Below, piece by piece: positions 44,960 to 58,709 of a stretch of 64,000 bases of DNA. The stretch's first letter is position 1; each line of letters opens with the position of its first letter. The stretch is from positions 18,300,804 through 18,364,803 of the forward strand of contig OX235277.1 in NCBI GenBank assembly GCA_944472155.2, given 5' to 3'. The notes under the pieces are model-generated. The model was not told the origin of the DNA and did not search any database. It was given only the letters and a program-made list of their open reading frames with translations. Source of the DNA: Trichobilharzia szidati. Taxonomy: Eukaryota > Platyhelminthes > Trematoda > Strigeidida > Schistosomatidae. A program made the translations under genes and the position numbers.

Positions 44960-47118
44960 AGGTATTTTTATGATGTCTAACTGAGTGTATAAATCCATCA
45001 TCATGAGAAATAATGTTTGAAAATCTCACTGTGTATCACTAATGAAGTTAGTCGAAATAGTCGAAGACAAGGAGTAGATTTACTACATCCAACTGCTGAT
45101 AACCAAACAATAGGTGTCCTTTATTTAGTTGTGTTTAAATTCTGTTGTGACATTGAATAGCCAGTCGGTAATGGTAATTTCTTCACCTATACGGTTGATT
45201 AATCAGGACATTAGTTTATTAAGCTGTTGCATGCTTCCCCATGCACCTCAGCATTCATTCTGACCGCATCACTAATGCGACTCTGCAGATAATGTCTCGA
45301 ATATCAATGCATGAATGTATTGCTTCAATAGGTTGTGTGCGATTCTCAGTGCTCTGCATGTTGTGTAACTCATGTTTGTTGAAATTTAATTTATTTTTAT
45401 CCATTTGTTATAAATACTGCTGAATATCTGCTTCTGTATTTCGGCATAGTAACAGCAGTTTTGAACTTTAGACGGTTGGTAGAATGTGGTTTACCATAAA
45501 TGCGAGTGACAGCTACAAATATCTTGGTAGTAAACATTCATTCAGTAAAAACTCGATCACTGATTGTGCTACGAAAATGGTACTTGTATTAGGTGACTAA
45601 AGATGATATTTGTAGGTACTTCGATGGATTTTGGAAAATTGTAAGTCTTGATATCACTGAATTCATCCTGACACTTTAGTTGATGGTACTTGTGTAAAGA
45701 AGACAAGACTGAGGAGACTGAAAGGAATGTTTTCTTGGTGAAACGTATGGTACATAGCTAAATTTGGAATACCATATTCTAAACCGGCCATTTGCACATC
45801 TTTACAACATCCTTGACGAATTGGTCGAATATCGTCTAATTCGATAGCTTCTTGGATTCTGCATTATATGGCAACATTTTCCTCATGGTTCTCTTGTTTG
45901 ATTGCTCTTTTCGGTGTGCCAAACATGTTGTTACTTCGTTCCTGATATACTACTTATATCGGATTATAAGTAGCACTCACCACACTTGTACCACTGTAAT
46001 TTATTTGATATCTCCAAATTGTTTTCTGATTGTTTTTCTATTGAAAATAATAAGTAAAAAAAAGGGAGCCTTTGGTACATTATTTCAGACAGATGTGGAC
46101 ACTAAAGCTGAACAATTGAGCACAATGCCCTCATTTCTCAAGCGGTTTCACTGATCATGCATGACAGTTGATGGCTTCATTGCCGAAAGCCTCTTCAGGA
46201 ATGGTGGCACCTTTCTTCATTTGCACAAATGAACAATATTGAAATACAGGTGAACATTCTTGCTTTCACAGCAGCCATTCATACTCTACAGTCTAGTTTA
46301 ATTGAAGTCTTATCACTCACTGAAAATTGCGAAGTTTATTTATCTGTAACGCAAAATTAGTAACTCACTGTTGCATGCACTTGATATCTGTTTACGTGTT
46401 TCCAGATTCAAGTACGTTTCCATCTATTCTGATCCACAATCTCATCTACAGAAAGGACCGGAATGTTTTGTCTGCATGCGTGTCAATTTATTGATATGAA
46501 CTGCTACATCGCTTTCTTAATTCAACTTACAAATCGTTTGTTCTGCATCATTTGTGGAGAAATTTGTCACCGTCATGACAATTACCTGTGTTTGTTATAG
46601 ATTATCTGTGTTCGATAACACTCAGCAATAATTTATACCATGACTCATGTCAGCATCCAGAACCGGTGGTGTACATTTCACTTCAGTTTACAAGTGGATA
46701 TTATTTTCATAGACAATATTCACCGACCAATCAAATGGAGACTTTACTTTCGTTTTTCTGAAAATGTTGATTATTGTCGCTCAGTGAACAGGTGCATTTT
46801 CTACACGAAATGTTTCAATATTGTCCCAGCTTCCTGATAGTAAATTTGTATAAAGTTTTTCAATGTTTCGCTACACAGACAACGAAATATGTGGATGTTC
46901 CTATACACTTAATAAAGTCCGATACATTTATCACTGAACACATGCGGAATTGGGAGTTTGATCCCATCATGTAATGTTTTGGATAATTGCTTGAAAACTC
47001 AGATTTTATTGCCCTGTTTACAATGCGGCTGTATAAACTGCCTAAAAGCTGACGTCAATCAACTGTTAGCATCACAGGAATGGCATTCGTCGTGCTCTTA
47101 TGTGAATATGTAGCTTGA

Positions 47119-47150
<32 letters not shown>

Positions 47151-50100
47151 AACGCAGTCTACAGACTGCACAGTTGCTTGAATAATATTTCTGTCAATGA
47201 AGTAGGAATTTAATGTTAGCACAGAGGAGGTAATGGGTATTTCAGACATGTATTTGATGTGAAACACTTGCAGAGAGAATCCGTTAGGAATGTGGGAGAA
47301 TAATGCTAATTTTCCTTCCACCGATAAACATTATTTTAATTTTACAAATCGTCAAGTCTTACGGAAGTGTTACTCTCTATCTCTGACAATATTGTTTCTA
47401 AACAGAGGAAATGCATGTATACATATTTATATACATACGTTTACAAAAGATACAGTTCCAATGTCCTATGATGATATGGACCACTACAGATACAATATTG
47501 TACATATCTGCCTTGAGTACATGACAAATAAGCACGGCTTTCGTAATATTTTGTGCAATGAACATCGAAATTAGATGAAAGAATTGAAGAAGACTTGAAC
47601 TCTGATCATGACCCCACTGGAGGAAGGTTATGGAATTGTCCTACTAAATATAGTTAGTTTAGAAAACTATCAGGACGAGTGCTATGAAAATATTTTTGAA
47701 AATCATCCTCATTGTATGCATCAACTATGAATGCAAATGTGGTCAGTTCATATGTCGAAGTTAAAATTAATAATTCATAGTGACAGCTACTAAATGTTAT
47801 ATATTGCTTTGCAACACAAAGGAAGACAAATATTAAATAAGACACATAGAAAGTACTGAACACGATTCTCCAAAAGAACCTGTACCATAATCCATAGAAT
47901 GTGACGAATTACAGTTTTACGAATGAAAACATAAAATGGCATTTTGACCGGAAAAACATGCTTATCATTTTGTGGCATAATGGTTGTTATGTATATGATC
48001 AGTGGTAGAAATATAAGAGGCAGTAGAACCGGTTTTCAGCGGATAAGTGATACTTTCACTGGCCGAACAGCTGATAGTAAAAGTAGAGTTTTTTACTACG
48101 TTCACGATTACCTCACATATTTTCATTATTCTTAATTGAAATTCCATGTATATACAACTTCTGGGAGACTGGATTAAGTTGTGAGAAAGATTGCAGTGTG
48201 AATAATATTGTTCACTAAACGTCTACGCCGCATCTTCGAAAGCATCTCATAGTATGCTGACATTACAATCTCATAGTACTTTCAACCTTTATAAGTAGTT
48301 AAAACGCATGACGTGAAAGATTGTAGATGCTTCAACAAGGGCTTCAGTCTGTGTATTGAATAATTATTTTTCCAACGTATAGATCTATGCAAATGCTACT
48401 TATATCAGCTCATAAATATGCTTCCTGATTTTATCAGTCTCACAGGAATTCGGTTACCACACACAACATTTTCTAAATTCTTAGTTGAATACTAGGAGAT
48501 ATCTATGAAACTTCACATCTAAACGACTAGAATTGAACTGGTAGGGGACATTCGATTCCCGGATGACGATGTTACACTAGAGAAAAAGTGGACTTTTTTT
48601 CACTTGACGATTTCGCATCAACTTTGATTTCAAATTAAAATAATTTTGTGCAGTAAGGAAATGATTTCAAGAAATTATTATAGATGAAAGGATTAGAATG
48701 AGCTGTGGTAATGTATGCGATGAATGCACATGATTCTCGTTCATAGATATTAGCGTGGTCTGAGTGATTATGACGAAACTGAATTATACAGCTAATATAC
48801 TATTCATGAAATGGCGGATGTGATCACCTGGCACAGAATAACGATTCGACACTGTACAAACTTCGCCACAAATCCACACGGAGAAATAATTTATACAAAT
48901 AATAATGAGAATGGTAATAAATCAAATATTTCCTCATATGGATTAATCAAAATTACATTCATTTACGATATATGTCTTCAGGACTGTTTTCAAAATACTA
49001 TGACAGCATTCATTTAGGTGAATTTTGAAACTCACTAATTCTGCATTTACAAAGTACAGCTTGTTTGTATTTTATTTTTATGCTTTATTAGTTGTTTTTG
49101 TCCCTTTTCTCTGTTCATGGCCTTATAAATTTCATTATTTCATTATTCTTACCTACCTTTTGTTGTGTAAGTAGCACTGAACACGCAAAATGTCCTCAGG
49201 CATGTTCAGTCTTTTTAAAATTTTCGATAGGATTTCAACCTGTTCAGAGTACTCTTTCAGCTGCTGAATTCTCTTCATTCCTTCTCCATTTCTGTCAACT
49301 TTCTTCAGTGGTTGATTACTGTTTTAATTATTCTATGGAATATGGTGAATTTCGCCACACCAAGTGACAATCTATGCTGATTTCTAGACACTCAGCATTC
49401 TAACATTGACTATGGTATCGTTATTTTGTTCTGGCAGAATCTGTCTATAGTTTCGTCACAACAAGGTTATTATTGATGTGCGTAGTGGTAGTAATATTAG
49501 AGTGGAAGTGGTTGTTGGAAAAAAACTGGTAATTTAAGCAGTAGTACTAGTAATCGTAGAAGTAGAAGTAGTTTATAACAACCAATACTCCAATGATTCT
49601 AATACGACGTACACAATTTACAATGCATGCCACTGCCACAGATATCAAATCACTACTCTACAATTAATTTCCGTGTATATTCCAGCTGAAGGTTACTGAA
49701 CTGAATTGTGAGAATAATCGCAGTGAAAATAGCATTGTTCGCTGGATGTCCAATCCTCGTTTTCAAAAACATTTCGTGGTACTTTCATCTTCTATCAGTA
49801 GTCAGATCCATCAAAGTGAAAGATTGTAGATGCGTGGACAGGTGTTTTTTCTCTTGAGCGAATAATTATTTGATGAATGTTTCGAAATTTCCACTGCCCA
49901 TTCATATATATGTGAGTTCCGTCGTGAATATCCCTCAGAATTTGGTTACTACGAGCATCCTATTATGAGTCCACTGTTGTTTCCCGAAAACATCTACAAA
50001 ATATGACATATAATGGAATAGAACTGTACAAGCAAGATTCATCCAATTTGCACACCTTCTGCTTTTTCCGAAATGGTGTGTGTTATATTTTGTCCCATAA

Positions 50101-51586
50101 TGTTGCTTTCGCAATTTTCGTTGCATCTCTATTGAACTGATTGGTATTCCAATATACTTCATAGACTGCTTTCTACTTATGTTGTGTTTTCTTCCATGTA
50201 TTTCGTTTGATGAATTTTATTGGTAGCTTGGAAAATTTTGTTCATTTTCAAGAATATGGATGTTCGGATTCTTGTTAACCCGTCTTGGATCATGTGTCTG
50301 ACTAGGCGATATTCAGAATGACCTTTTCGTTTCTGTAATATTGGCAATGCAATCCTTTTAATCCTAATATTTTCTTCATACTTTCTAATATCCTTGCCTT
50401 CACCTCTCTGTGGATTTTCTTATTTTTTATTTGAATCCGTGTTCATCCGCTAATTAGGTTTATTTGTTATCATTCTGATTACTCTCTTTTACTTTATTCT
50501 TTAGTATAATTTCTATGGTTCGGATGATCTTTTGTAGTTTGTGATTATATTCTTGTGTTTTAGTCTAAGCAGATTACTGTTTACAATATTTGTCTAGTAT
50601 TTCTCAACTTGGTCACTCTAGATTTGTACGTAAAAGCTCTTCAATGTTATAATAGAGAAGATTTGTAGCTCAGTTGGATGATTTTGGTGTGGTTGTGTTC
50701 TCTGAGCTGGATGGTTTGGTTGCGAAGCTTTCATTGCTCTACTGAGCAACATCTTCAGCGCATACTTCGAAGTATGTATATATCATTAGAGAGTTCGAAG
50801 CACGCACACCGTAGTGCCAATTTTAAATTTATTTTTACAAATTAGTTGAATATTTTATCTAAAAGGAAACTAATGAAATCTTCCGATTCTATTATTTGTT
50901 ACCAATCCTAACGACAGACTCTCAGGTCTTTTAAGACTGCAGTATGTGATATCTCTGCACGCTTTAACGTTTCGCTTACACAAGGCACGTCACCGTGAGT
51001 AGTGAGTAACTGTATTGATGATGTATTTAATAATAGTGTAGCGGATGGTTGTAATGGTACTCGCGACGAGAATAAAATTGGGGATTCAATTTTCATGTGC
51101 TATGCCCTGGTATTATTATTATTTGTTTCGGGAGGAAAGCGTAAATGATGTATTACAGTTACTGTTGTATTTAGGCAACAATGACTTTGATATTTTATTG
51201 TGCACTTCCTCAATAATGAAAAGTAGACCAGTTTTATTTTGTATTATTCTGGACGAGGGTCACTTCACTAAAGTTGAAATCCGTTGTATTCCTTTGGTTG
51301 TAACCACCGCAGAGATTTGTGTCAGCCTGGAGCCGTCTTGAAACTAAGTTATCTTAAGAGATTTCAATGCATGAATCTCATTACTGTTGTCTAATAGGTG
51401 GCTGTCAGTCACACCATTAATCAATTTTGCAAATTCCAGATGAAATGTTCTCAGATATATGTGAACACAAATCCCTTATTCTGTCCGTTCTTTCACGAGT
51501 GCATGTAAATTGACGTATGCAGTTGAATGTAACATGAAATGGGGATTTGTTAAACATAGGGAAACTCACTGAGCGGTTTAATAGGT
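44960..51586. other. Long non-coding stretch without recognised genes
   Basis: AT-rich DNA with only chance ORFs of up to about 100 codons, a (TA)n run at about 47119-47150 and short ATT/AGT-rich patches (49480-49580). The few GTAAG sites (for example near 45643, 48664, 49168) have no AG at a distance giving a small symmetric exon, in contrast to the first 18 kb. No retroelement domain was seen. Confidence 0.5.
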
Positions 51587-54500
51587 AAAATGTGAACTCA
51601 TTCACATAGCTGTACAATCGCATTTATATATAAATATTTGTGTGTGTGTACATGAGAATGTCAAGTTTAGATAATTGATTAGTTTATACAAGAATGATGT
51701 AGTATAGAGACAAAGTTAATCAGACAGCAACTAAAGTAAGATTGAGTTAAAAGGCTAGATGACGTAATATAATTGGCTAAATTGTTACAACTTAGGTCAG
51801 GATAGCAACAGAGGTAATTACAGGTAGAGATTAAGTAGAAATGAAATTGAGTGAATAAGTTGGGTGACGTAACATGAATGACTAGAAACTGAGCGTTGTT
51901 CAAGTCAGTAACAGTTGTAGTGAGGTGTAGAAATTGAATCGGGTGGGGGTAGAGAACAAGAAAGTTGAAAATGTAAAATGTTACAATTGAGAAGACAAAA
52001 TAATACTAGTGAAGAGACAGAAGAAAAGATTAGGTAGAATTTACATGTTGGCTAATAAGATAGAGTCTCTTCGCTGAATGTCTTCTCTTTTTCATATGAC
52101 TCCATGGGGATTTTCAATCTACTCAAACGTTGCAAGGACCCAGTGACGGTGAAGGAGCTGGATGGTTTCCTGCGTTACTCCGTCAAGCTTGCGGTAGTGA
52201 AGACAAAGACTGATTTCTTAAGAGATTGTATAGATCGACATGAGTATCCAAAGATGTATTGGAAGTCACTCAGACGCAACCACATCCAACCGAATACCAG
52301 AACACTCAGACGACACACACGAAACAACATCGACTCCATTCAATAACGCGTCCCCGAGCTAGAGCGAAACGTCTACTCAAGAACTTATGTAGTCGAAGAC
52401 TTAGATCAAGAACTACGCCATTCCTTCGAAGAATATGTACGACAAGTCACTCAGAAAGAATGTAACAAGACTAAAGCAGATCTTCTCAAAAGCCTAAAGC
52501 CTACAATTAACACCGAATCTCCGTTCCCAAGCAATCCAGAAAAGTACGTATTCAATCTTTCAGACATCGCACTGTCTACTACTCAACTAGAGGCACTATC
52601 TCTAGGTCCAAAATTCTGCGTAAAACCACCAAGTATTGACAAGCTACAATGCCAGGTTCAGTTCGAAAATCTAATAAACCAAACTTACGATCTCACACCT
52701 ACATCAGACGAAAACCTACAACAATTCAAAGCATTAATCCTCGACTGTTGTCACAAGTTTATAAATACCAAACACAACGAAAGGTCCATCTTGACGAAGA
52801 GGCACCATAAGGAGCTGAAAGAACTTATGAAAAACGAAGAGATTATGATATTACGTCCTGATAAAGGCGGAGGAATCGTAATCATGAGTCGCAAGGACTA
52901 TATCAGTAAAATGCTGACTATACTATCCGATGAATGCAAATTCACAAAACCGATCAACGAGAAAAACATGACTGAACAGACCGAACAAAAGCTAACGGAC
53001 ACCCTCCGTGAGTTGAAGACTGAATCCTTCATCAGCAACGAAATGTTCGAATCCCTTAGACCATCTGGCTCAAATATACCACGACTATACGGACTCCCGA
53101 AAGTACACAAGAAGGGTATCCCTCTTCGACCGATCCTCAACATGACCAATTCACCTTATCACCGCACAGCTCAATGGTTAGCAGATCTACTTGAACCAAT
53201 CAGAAAACAAGTTTCCTGCCATACAGTTCGAGATTCATTCGACTTTATCGACTCAATCGAAAATATCAACTTATCCAACAAGACAATGATTTCATTAGAT
53301 GTCACATCATTATTCACAAACGTTCCACTGACTGAAACAATATGCTGCATATGCGAACTTATTCACTCAATGGGAATAAACATCGGTATACCCACCGAGC
53401 ATCTTAAAGAACTCCTACTGAGGTGTACCCTGAATGTTCAATTCTCTTTCAACAACGAAATATATCGCCAAAAGGATGGTATAGTTATGGGCTCACCACT
53501 AGGCCCTTTGCTTGCAGATTTCTTCATGGCAAAACTCGAAAACACATGCCTGAAGAAAATGTTCAATACTTTCGAAATCTATAAAAGATACGTCGACGAC
53601 ACCTTCATTATCGTCAACAACGAAGAAAATCTAGACGACATCTTGAAGTCGTTTAACAACTGCCACCCTGCAATTCAGTTCACGATGGAGAAAGAGTCCA
53701 ACTCCACAATATCTTTTCTTGAGGTCCAACTAACAAGAAGAGAACAGGATGGAACACTGAAAAGATCTATCCACAGAAAATCGACGTGGAACGGACAGCT
53801 TACTAACTTTCACAGTTGGGTACCACTATACACCAAACGAAACCTGATCCGTTCACTCAGCTACAGAGTCCGCAGAATTTGCACCCCGGAAACCATAGAA
53901 GATGAACTGGACAACCTCAGGAGAATCCTCGTCGAGAATTGCTATCCAGTAAGATTCATTGCAAAATCTATGAAACCTAGACCACAAAAGCCGCCCATAC
54001 TTAGCGTCAAGAAAAAACTACTCTACATGAACCTTCAATTCAATGGAGATTTATCTGCGGAAACACTAAAAAATCGACTGTCGCGCTCACTTAAGAAGAC
54101 CTTCTCCGTAGCTGAACTACGACTAACCTTCTCCACAAAACCTATGATTCATGTGAACGTGAAGGATAAGCTACCGCTGCTGGCCTCATCAATGTGCATT
54201 TATCAATTCACCTGCTCGTGTGGAGCCAGGTATGTCGGCCGTACTCAGCGCTCGCTTTCCAAACGTATCACCGAGCACTTATCAACATGGTTTTACAAAG
54301 GAGAAAATCGATGCCCCCGCAGTTCCATCTTAGAACATCTGATAGAGTCCGGACACCAAGCTTCACCGAAAACAAACTTCAAAGTCGTCTACAAAGTAAG
54401 AAGTAGTCTCCCTAAAGGTGTACGAATCAGACTTCTTCAAACTACAGAAGCAATGGCGATTCACTTGCTAAGTCCTGAACTCTGCATACAGAAGAAGTTC

Positions 54501-55053
54501 GTTCAATCACTACACTTGCAATGGACGTAATCTATCTTATTAGCCAACATGTAAATTCTACCTAATCTTTTCTTCTGTCTCTTCACTAGTATTATTTTGT
54601 CTTCTCAATTGTAACATTTTACATTTTCAACTTTCTTGTTCTCTACCCCCACCCGATTCAATTTCTACACCTCACTACAACTGTTACTGACTTGAACAAC
54701 GCTCAGTTTCTAGTCATTCATGTTACGTCACCCAACTTATTCACTCAATTTCATTTCTACTTAATCTCTACCTGTAATTACCTCTGTTGCTATCCTGACC
54801 TAAGTTGTAACAATTTAGCCAATTATATTACGTCATCTAGCCTTTTAACTCAATCTTACTTTAGTTGCTGTCTGATTAACTTTGTCTCTATACTACATCA
54901 TTCTTGTATAAACTAATCAATTATCTAAACTTGACATTCCTCATGTACACACACACAAATATTTATATATAAATGCGATTGTACAGCTATGTGAATGAAT
55001 TCGCCGAAAAGAGTCTCTTCGCTGAATGTCTTCTCTTTTTCAAAATGTGAACT
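51587..55053 (+). mobile_element. PLE-B: young Penelope-like insertion with 12-bp target duplication and inverted arms
   Basis: The direct repeat AAAATGTGAACT at 51587-51598 and 55042-55053 brackets a 3443-bp element. The left arm, to 52063, is the reverse complement of 54532 to about 54998 (about 467 bp). A 63-codon-plus frame in each arm is identical. A second, directly repeated block (GAGTCTCTTCGCTGAATGTC then TTCTCTTTTTC) occurs just after the left arm (52062-52093) and at the right end (55010-55041). The repeat CCGAAAAGAGTCTCTTCG can form a hairpin. This gives an inverted partial LTR on the left and a complete LTR on the right, as in known PLEs. Confidence 0.9.
52104..54530 (+). CDS. PLE-B reverse transcriptase + GIY-YIG endonuclease with one in-frame stop
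   Basis: The frame from the ATG at 52104 to the TAA at 54528-54530 is continuous apart from one TAA at 52344-52346, about codon 81. The downstream 728 codons are open. RT blocks: ILRPDKGGGIVIM, then LYGLPKVHKKGIPLRPIL, SLDVTSLFTNVPL, GIVMGSPLGPLLADF and YKRYVDDTFII. SIHRKSTWNGQLTNFHSW is next. The GIY-YIG domain has CIYQFTCSCGARYVGRTQRS with EH following (54196-54270), closer to consensus than PLE-A. The stop may be a recent mutation, a read-through, or could allow a shorter protein from an internal start. Codon use is less AT-biased than PLE-A. Confidence 0.9.
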
Positions 55054-55109
55054 GGATATATATGTGTAAAACGTGGGAAATGTGGTCGTAAGTAATTACA
55101 TATTAGTTT

Positions 55110-55870
55110 GTTTATTAGATATATCACACAGTGAAACAGTATTATTTACTGAATGACGTTTCGAACAAAATTTATTGTTCATAATCATATCAGTTGTAAT
55201 CACACGACTTTGACACTTTTGTTTTATAGTTTTCTTTGTTCCCTCCTATTTGTCGTGTGGGCAGTAGAATTTTCCAGATATCGACTACAGGTGATGAATC
55301 ATTCCTATTACATGTATTTGAAGTTGATTCGATAAACGAAGCTACTGTTATCAATCTCTCGCTATACCCTGTGACATTACATTTTAAAACTGTCATCCTA
55401 TCCAATCCTATTGTATGGTTGTGTGTAACCGCATGTAGTGCTATAGCTGAACTATTCTCTAGATTTCTTATCTTATTCGGGTCAAACAATGTATATTTTG
55501 CTAGATTTTTATGTTCAGCTAGTCTGACTGCCCCTGTTCTACTTGTTTGACCTATGTTTTTGACCTGAAAATCATTGCATGGCATGAGATAAACTAAATT
55601 GTTTTGTTTAAAATGCTCTACAGGATCCTTTAACCGACATAGCTTGTTTCTAATTGAGTTTGTGGGTTTGGATGCCACTTTTATTCCTGCCTTGTTAAGA
55701 ATTTTGAGTAAGGGTTGCGAGATTCCTTCATTGATACGATTATGAGCAATAAATTGTGCTGGAAACGTCATCAGTAAATATTACTGTATAACACTGTGAG
55801 AATTTATCAAAACAAAATTTACCCATAATGGAATTACACTCTACCACAGTGCACAAGTTTTATTCTTACA
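55110..55870 (-). mobile_element. PLE-D fragment: C-terminal endonuclease between inverted terminal motifs
   Basis: Minus-strand frame 55771-55190 (193 codons, open) matches PLE C-termini: KPTNSIRNKLCRLKDPV, LVYLMPCNDFQVKNIGQTSR (a GIY-YIG core with IGQTSR), then RLAEHK and NSSAIALHAVTHNHTIGLDR. On both sides lies the motif CACTGTG...ACTGATGACGTTTCGAGC in opposite orientation (55128-55185 and 55733-55800). The unit is therefore an internally deleted PLE closed by inverted ends. Confidence 0.8.
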
Positions 55871-57110
55871 TCAATGATACATATGGTCTTCCTACCAGGA
55901 AGCTTATCAACAAACTCACACGGCTTTATCAATTTAAATCACGATTCACAAATCATCGGATTTTTAACAGTTGATGTTTAAAAAATCATATAATTCCGAA
56001 ATATTTACGTCTACGTGCTCCAATTACTTCAAGCAAAATAACAACAGCTGCCCAAACATGTCAGTAGATTATGTCTAAGAGAAGACTTACATCAGGTTAC
56101 CGTGAAACTAAATAATATACGAAATGAAATTGAAAAACTCAAACACAAAATCAAATATGTGGTCAATGACAAAGATTATATACTTGTTGATGAAACATCC
56201 AAAAAAGCTAGAGAATCAGCATTAAGAAAATCAAAAATCAAACAAATCAAAAATCCAAGAAACTAATTGAAGAAAAGAACACAACAAATGAAACTGATGT
56301 CAACGCTTCATCCTCTATCAACAGAACAAAGTGGGTGATCAAACTCTCATCAAGGGAACTAAGCTCCAGTGAGATAAAAGTGCTGGAGAAAGGACGAAAT
56401 TTCAACGTAACAGTTAATAAATTGAAACCGGAGGATGTCATTCCTAACATAGAAGTAGCACTAGGTTCAATAGATAAAACAACTGCAGAAGAGGTTCGAG
56501 CACAATGTGCATTAACCCTAAAAAATCAAAAGAAGGAAAAATCAAACTTGACAAAATCGGAAAGACTAGATTTAATTAGTCTCAAACATGATAAAAACAT
56601 TGTCAATACAAAAGCTGACAAATGAAACTTGACAGTAGTATTGGATAAATCTGATTATAGCAAGGAAGTCACTAAACATATTGAGATGGGTCCATAAGAG
56701 GAAATTAAGAAGCCCGTAGATTCATCAATGAATAAGGTTAAAAACTCCACAGCGGAATTAATACGCCGAATGAAGCCATCACTGGGTGAGTCAAAATGGT
56801 TTAATTTAATGCCTAAAACAAATAATGCTAGTAGAATGTATGGTACTAATAAAATACATAAACCAGGGTACCCCATAAGACCAATAGTAGATTTTAGAAA
56901 TACCCCTACATATGAATTATCAAAACACTTAGCTCTAATATTATGCCCCATTTGAAATCGCTCAAACTCTGGACTAGCTAGTTCATTTGAGATGCAAAAT
57001 AAACTAAATGACATTCAAAAAGAGAATGATGAAACAATGTTAAATTTTGATATAACCAGTCAATTTAATCACATACCAATCAATATGGACTAAGAAGCAG
57101 TTAAAATAGA
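55870..57110 (+). mobile_element. PLE-E fragment: N-terminus to early RT
   Basis: The + strand in changing frames reads KLTRLYQFKSRFTNHRIF (about 55905-55960), a long charged middle part (56335-56625 open), then VVLDKSDYSKE. A RT start follows: RMYGTNKIHKPGYPIRPIVD (about 56835-56895) and LNFDITSQFNHIPI near 57042-57083. It stops abruptly where the foldback repeat at 57111 begins. Several stops show decay. Confidence 0.8.
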
Positions 57111-58709
57111 AAACAAAAGTGAGTTTACAACTTCAGCTTCAAAACACTTTTCTTCTTAGGAAAACATTAAACAGTTCATCATTATCTACAATTGACGTAT
57201 TTGCGAATGCGCGTGATTTGTATTTTGACAATGTTCTGTTTTCATTTTCACATCTCATACTATCTGTGTATTGGAGACGTGGATGTTTTGTTATTGTTTT
57301 GAAGGGAGGCGACGTGCAATCAATGTTTAAAGAATCTGCAATAAATACAATTTGCACACGTTCACTTTTTTGAAGACTGACAGTGAAGTAGATCGAAGTG
57401 ATATCTTTCATATTCATAAGCACAATGTTGAAGAAACAAAACAAATGTGTTTCCTGCTTCAGACTCAATACCACTCCTTTATGGCTTGTAATATTTTATT
57501 CATATATACGCAGTTTCCTTTTGCCTTCGAAACTTTTCTTCTTCCTCGTTAATCAGAGTGCCTATTCTTTCATGATATTTTGATCTTAATTGTATAGTTG
57601 TTCTTACTTTTTTCTTGACTCCATAAAGCTACTACCTAACGAAAACTCCAAACAACAGTGGCTATAGGAACAGTTTTCTTCAAACAGCCTGAACTTTATG
57701 TCCAAAATGCCTGGTTCCTCTACGATTCCTACCCCGGATTGCCGTAAAATCTACAAATCCGTAATTATCGAATCACGTCAAACTTTTTGAGTGATATCAT
57801 TATTCTTGTATGTATCTTTTCTATCTATCCCGTGTTTATTAGTAAAAATGTGTGAGTGAACCTTAAATTTCCTCTCTTTTTGTTGCTCAGTCAATTACTT
57901 ATAAACTTAAAAACATGCCCGATTTCCGCTTTCTTTCTTGATTTTAGCATTCACAAATATAAGGTTTATAATCAGACCGATGGTATCCATTTCAACATTG
58001 TTCACGAGCATTCACAGCTGTTTGTTAAATTGTTACTCATACTAATGTACGTTAATATCTTCCTTTCAATCTAGTACCAAATCCCCCATGAAATATTTCC
58101 CTTTTGTCCGTTTCTTAGTTGAGGTTTGCGCTATACGGACAGTGCAGCTGTTAAATCGAGAGAAAACAAGGGTTGAGAGAAATAGGTAAGACAAGTCAAC
58201 TAGAAAAAAGTAAGAACAACTATACAATTAAGATCAAAATATCATGAAACAACAGGCACTCTGATTAACGAGAAAGAAGAAAAATTTCGAAGGCAAAAGG
58301 AAACTGCGTACATAAGAATAAAATATTAAAAGCCATAAAGGAGTGGTATTGAGTCTGAAGCAGGAAACACATTTGTTTTGTTTCTTCAACATTGTGCTTA
58401 TGAATATGAAAGATATCACTTCGATCTACTTCACTGTCAGTCTTCAAAAAAGTGAACGTGTGCAAATTGTATTTATTGCAGATTCTTTAAACATTGATTG
58501 CACGTCGCCTCCCTTCAAAACAATAACAAAACATCCACGTCTCCAATACACAGATAGTATGAGATGTGAAAATGAAAACAGAACATTGTCAAAATACAAA
58601 TCACGCGCATTCGCAAATACGTCAATTGTAGATAATGATGAACTGTTTAATGTTTTCCTAAGAAGAAAAGTGTTTTGAAGCTGAAGTTGTAAACTCACTT
58701 TTGTTTTCT
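57111..58709. repeat. Foldback element with ~510-bp nearly identical inverted arms
   Basis: The outer end GAAAACAAAAGTGAGTTTAC (57111) is mirrored at 58709. The arms run 57111-57617 and about 58202-58709. Over the outer about 340 bp, 111 codons read from each arm are identical. A few differences appear toward the inner ends (for example SAYSF versus SACCF in one frame). The spacer of about 580 bp has no recognised coding. I saw no target duplication. The left end interrupts PLE-E coding sequence. The class is unknown: foldback DNA element or PLE-type terminal inversion. Confidence 0.8.

Larger units (their letters stand above)
42390..44960 (+). mobile_element. PLE-C: decayed Penelope-like element with inverted RT piece and two nested SINEs
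   Basis: RT coding runs on + from 42666 to 43257 (GVPKIHK-type block, then SLDVTSLFTNVP, GIAMGSPLGPLL and YKRYVDDTFVI). It is broken by an S1 SINE at 43261 and resumes near 43450 (NCHPSLQFTVEKES, RRNDRSLKRSIHRK then a stop). A second SINE at 43601 follows and coding resumes near 43800 (TNFYIWVPISRKRNL). About 100 codons are then missing before the GIY-YIG domain (MCIYQFTCSFGARNISRSQR, 43927-43986), which ends at 44263. The piece 42438-42655 is a reverse-strand duplicate of 42950-43170. The 3' region shares GAAAAGAGTCTCTTCGCTGA with the PLE-B terminus, so this is an older relative of PLE-B. Confidence 0.85.

Noticed and set aside
44960..51586. Possible further MEG or conventional gene
   Set aside because: Checked for signal-peptide exons and symmetric micro-exons on the + strand; the few GTAAG sites lack a suitably spaced AG and ORFs look random.
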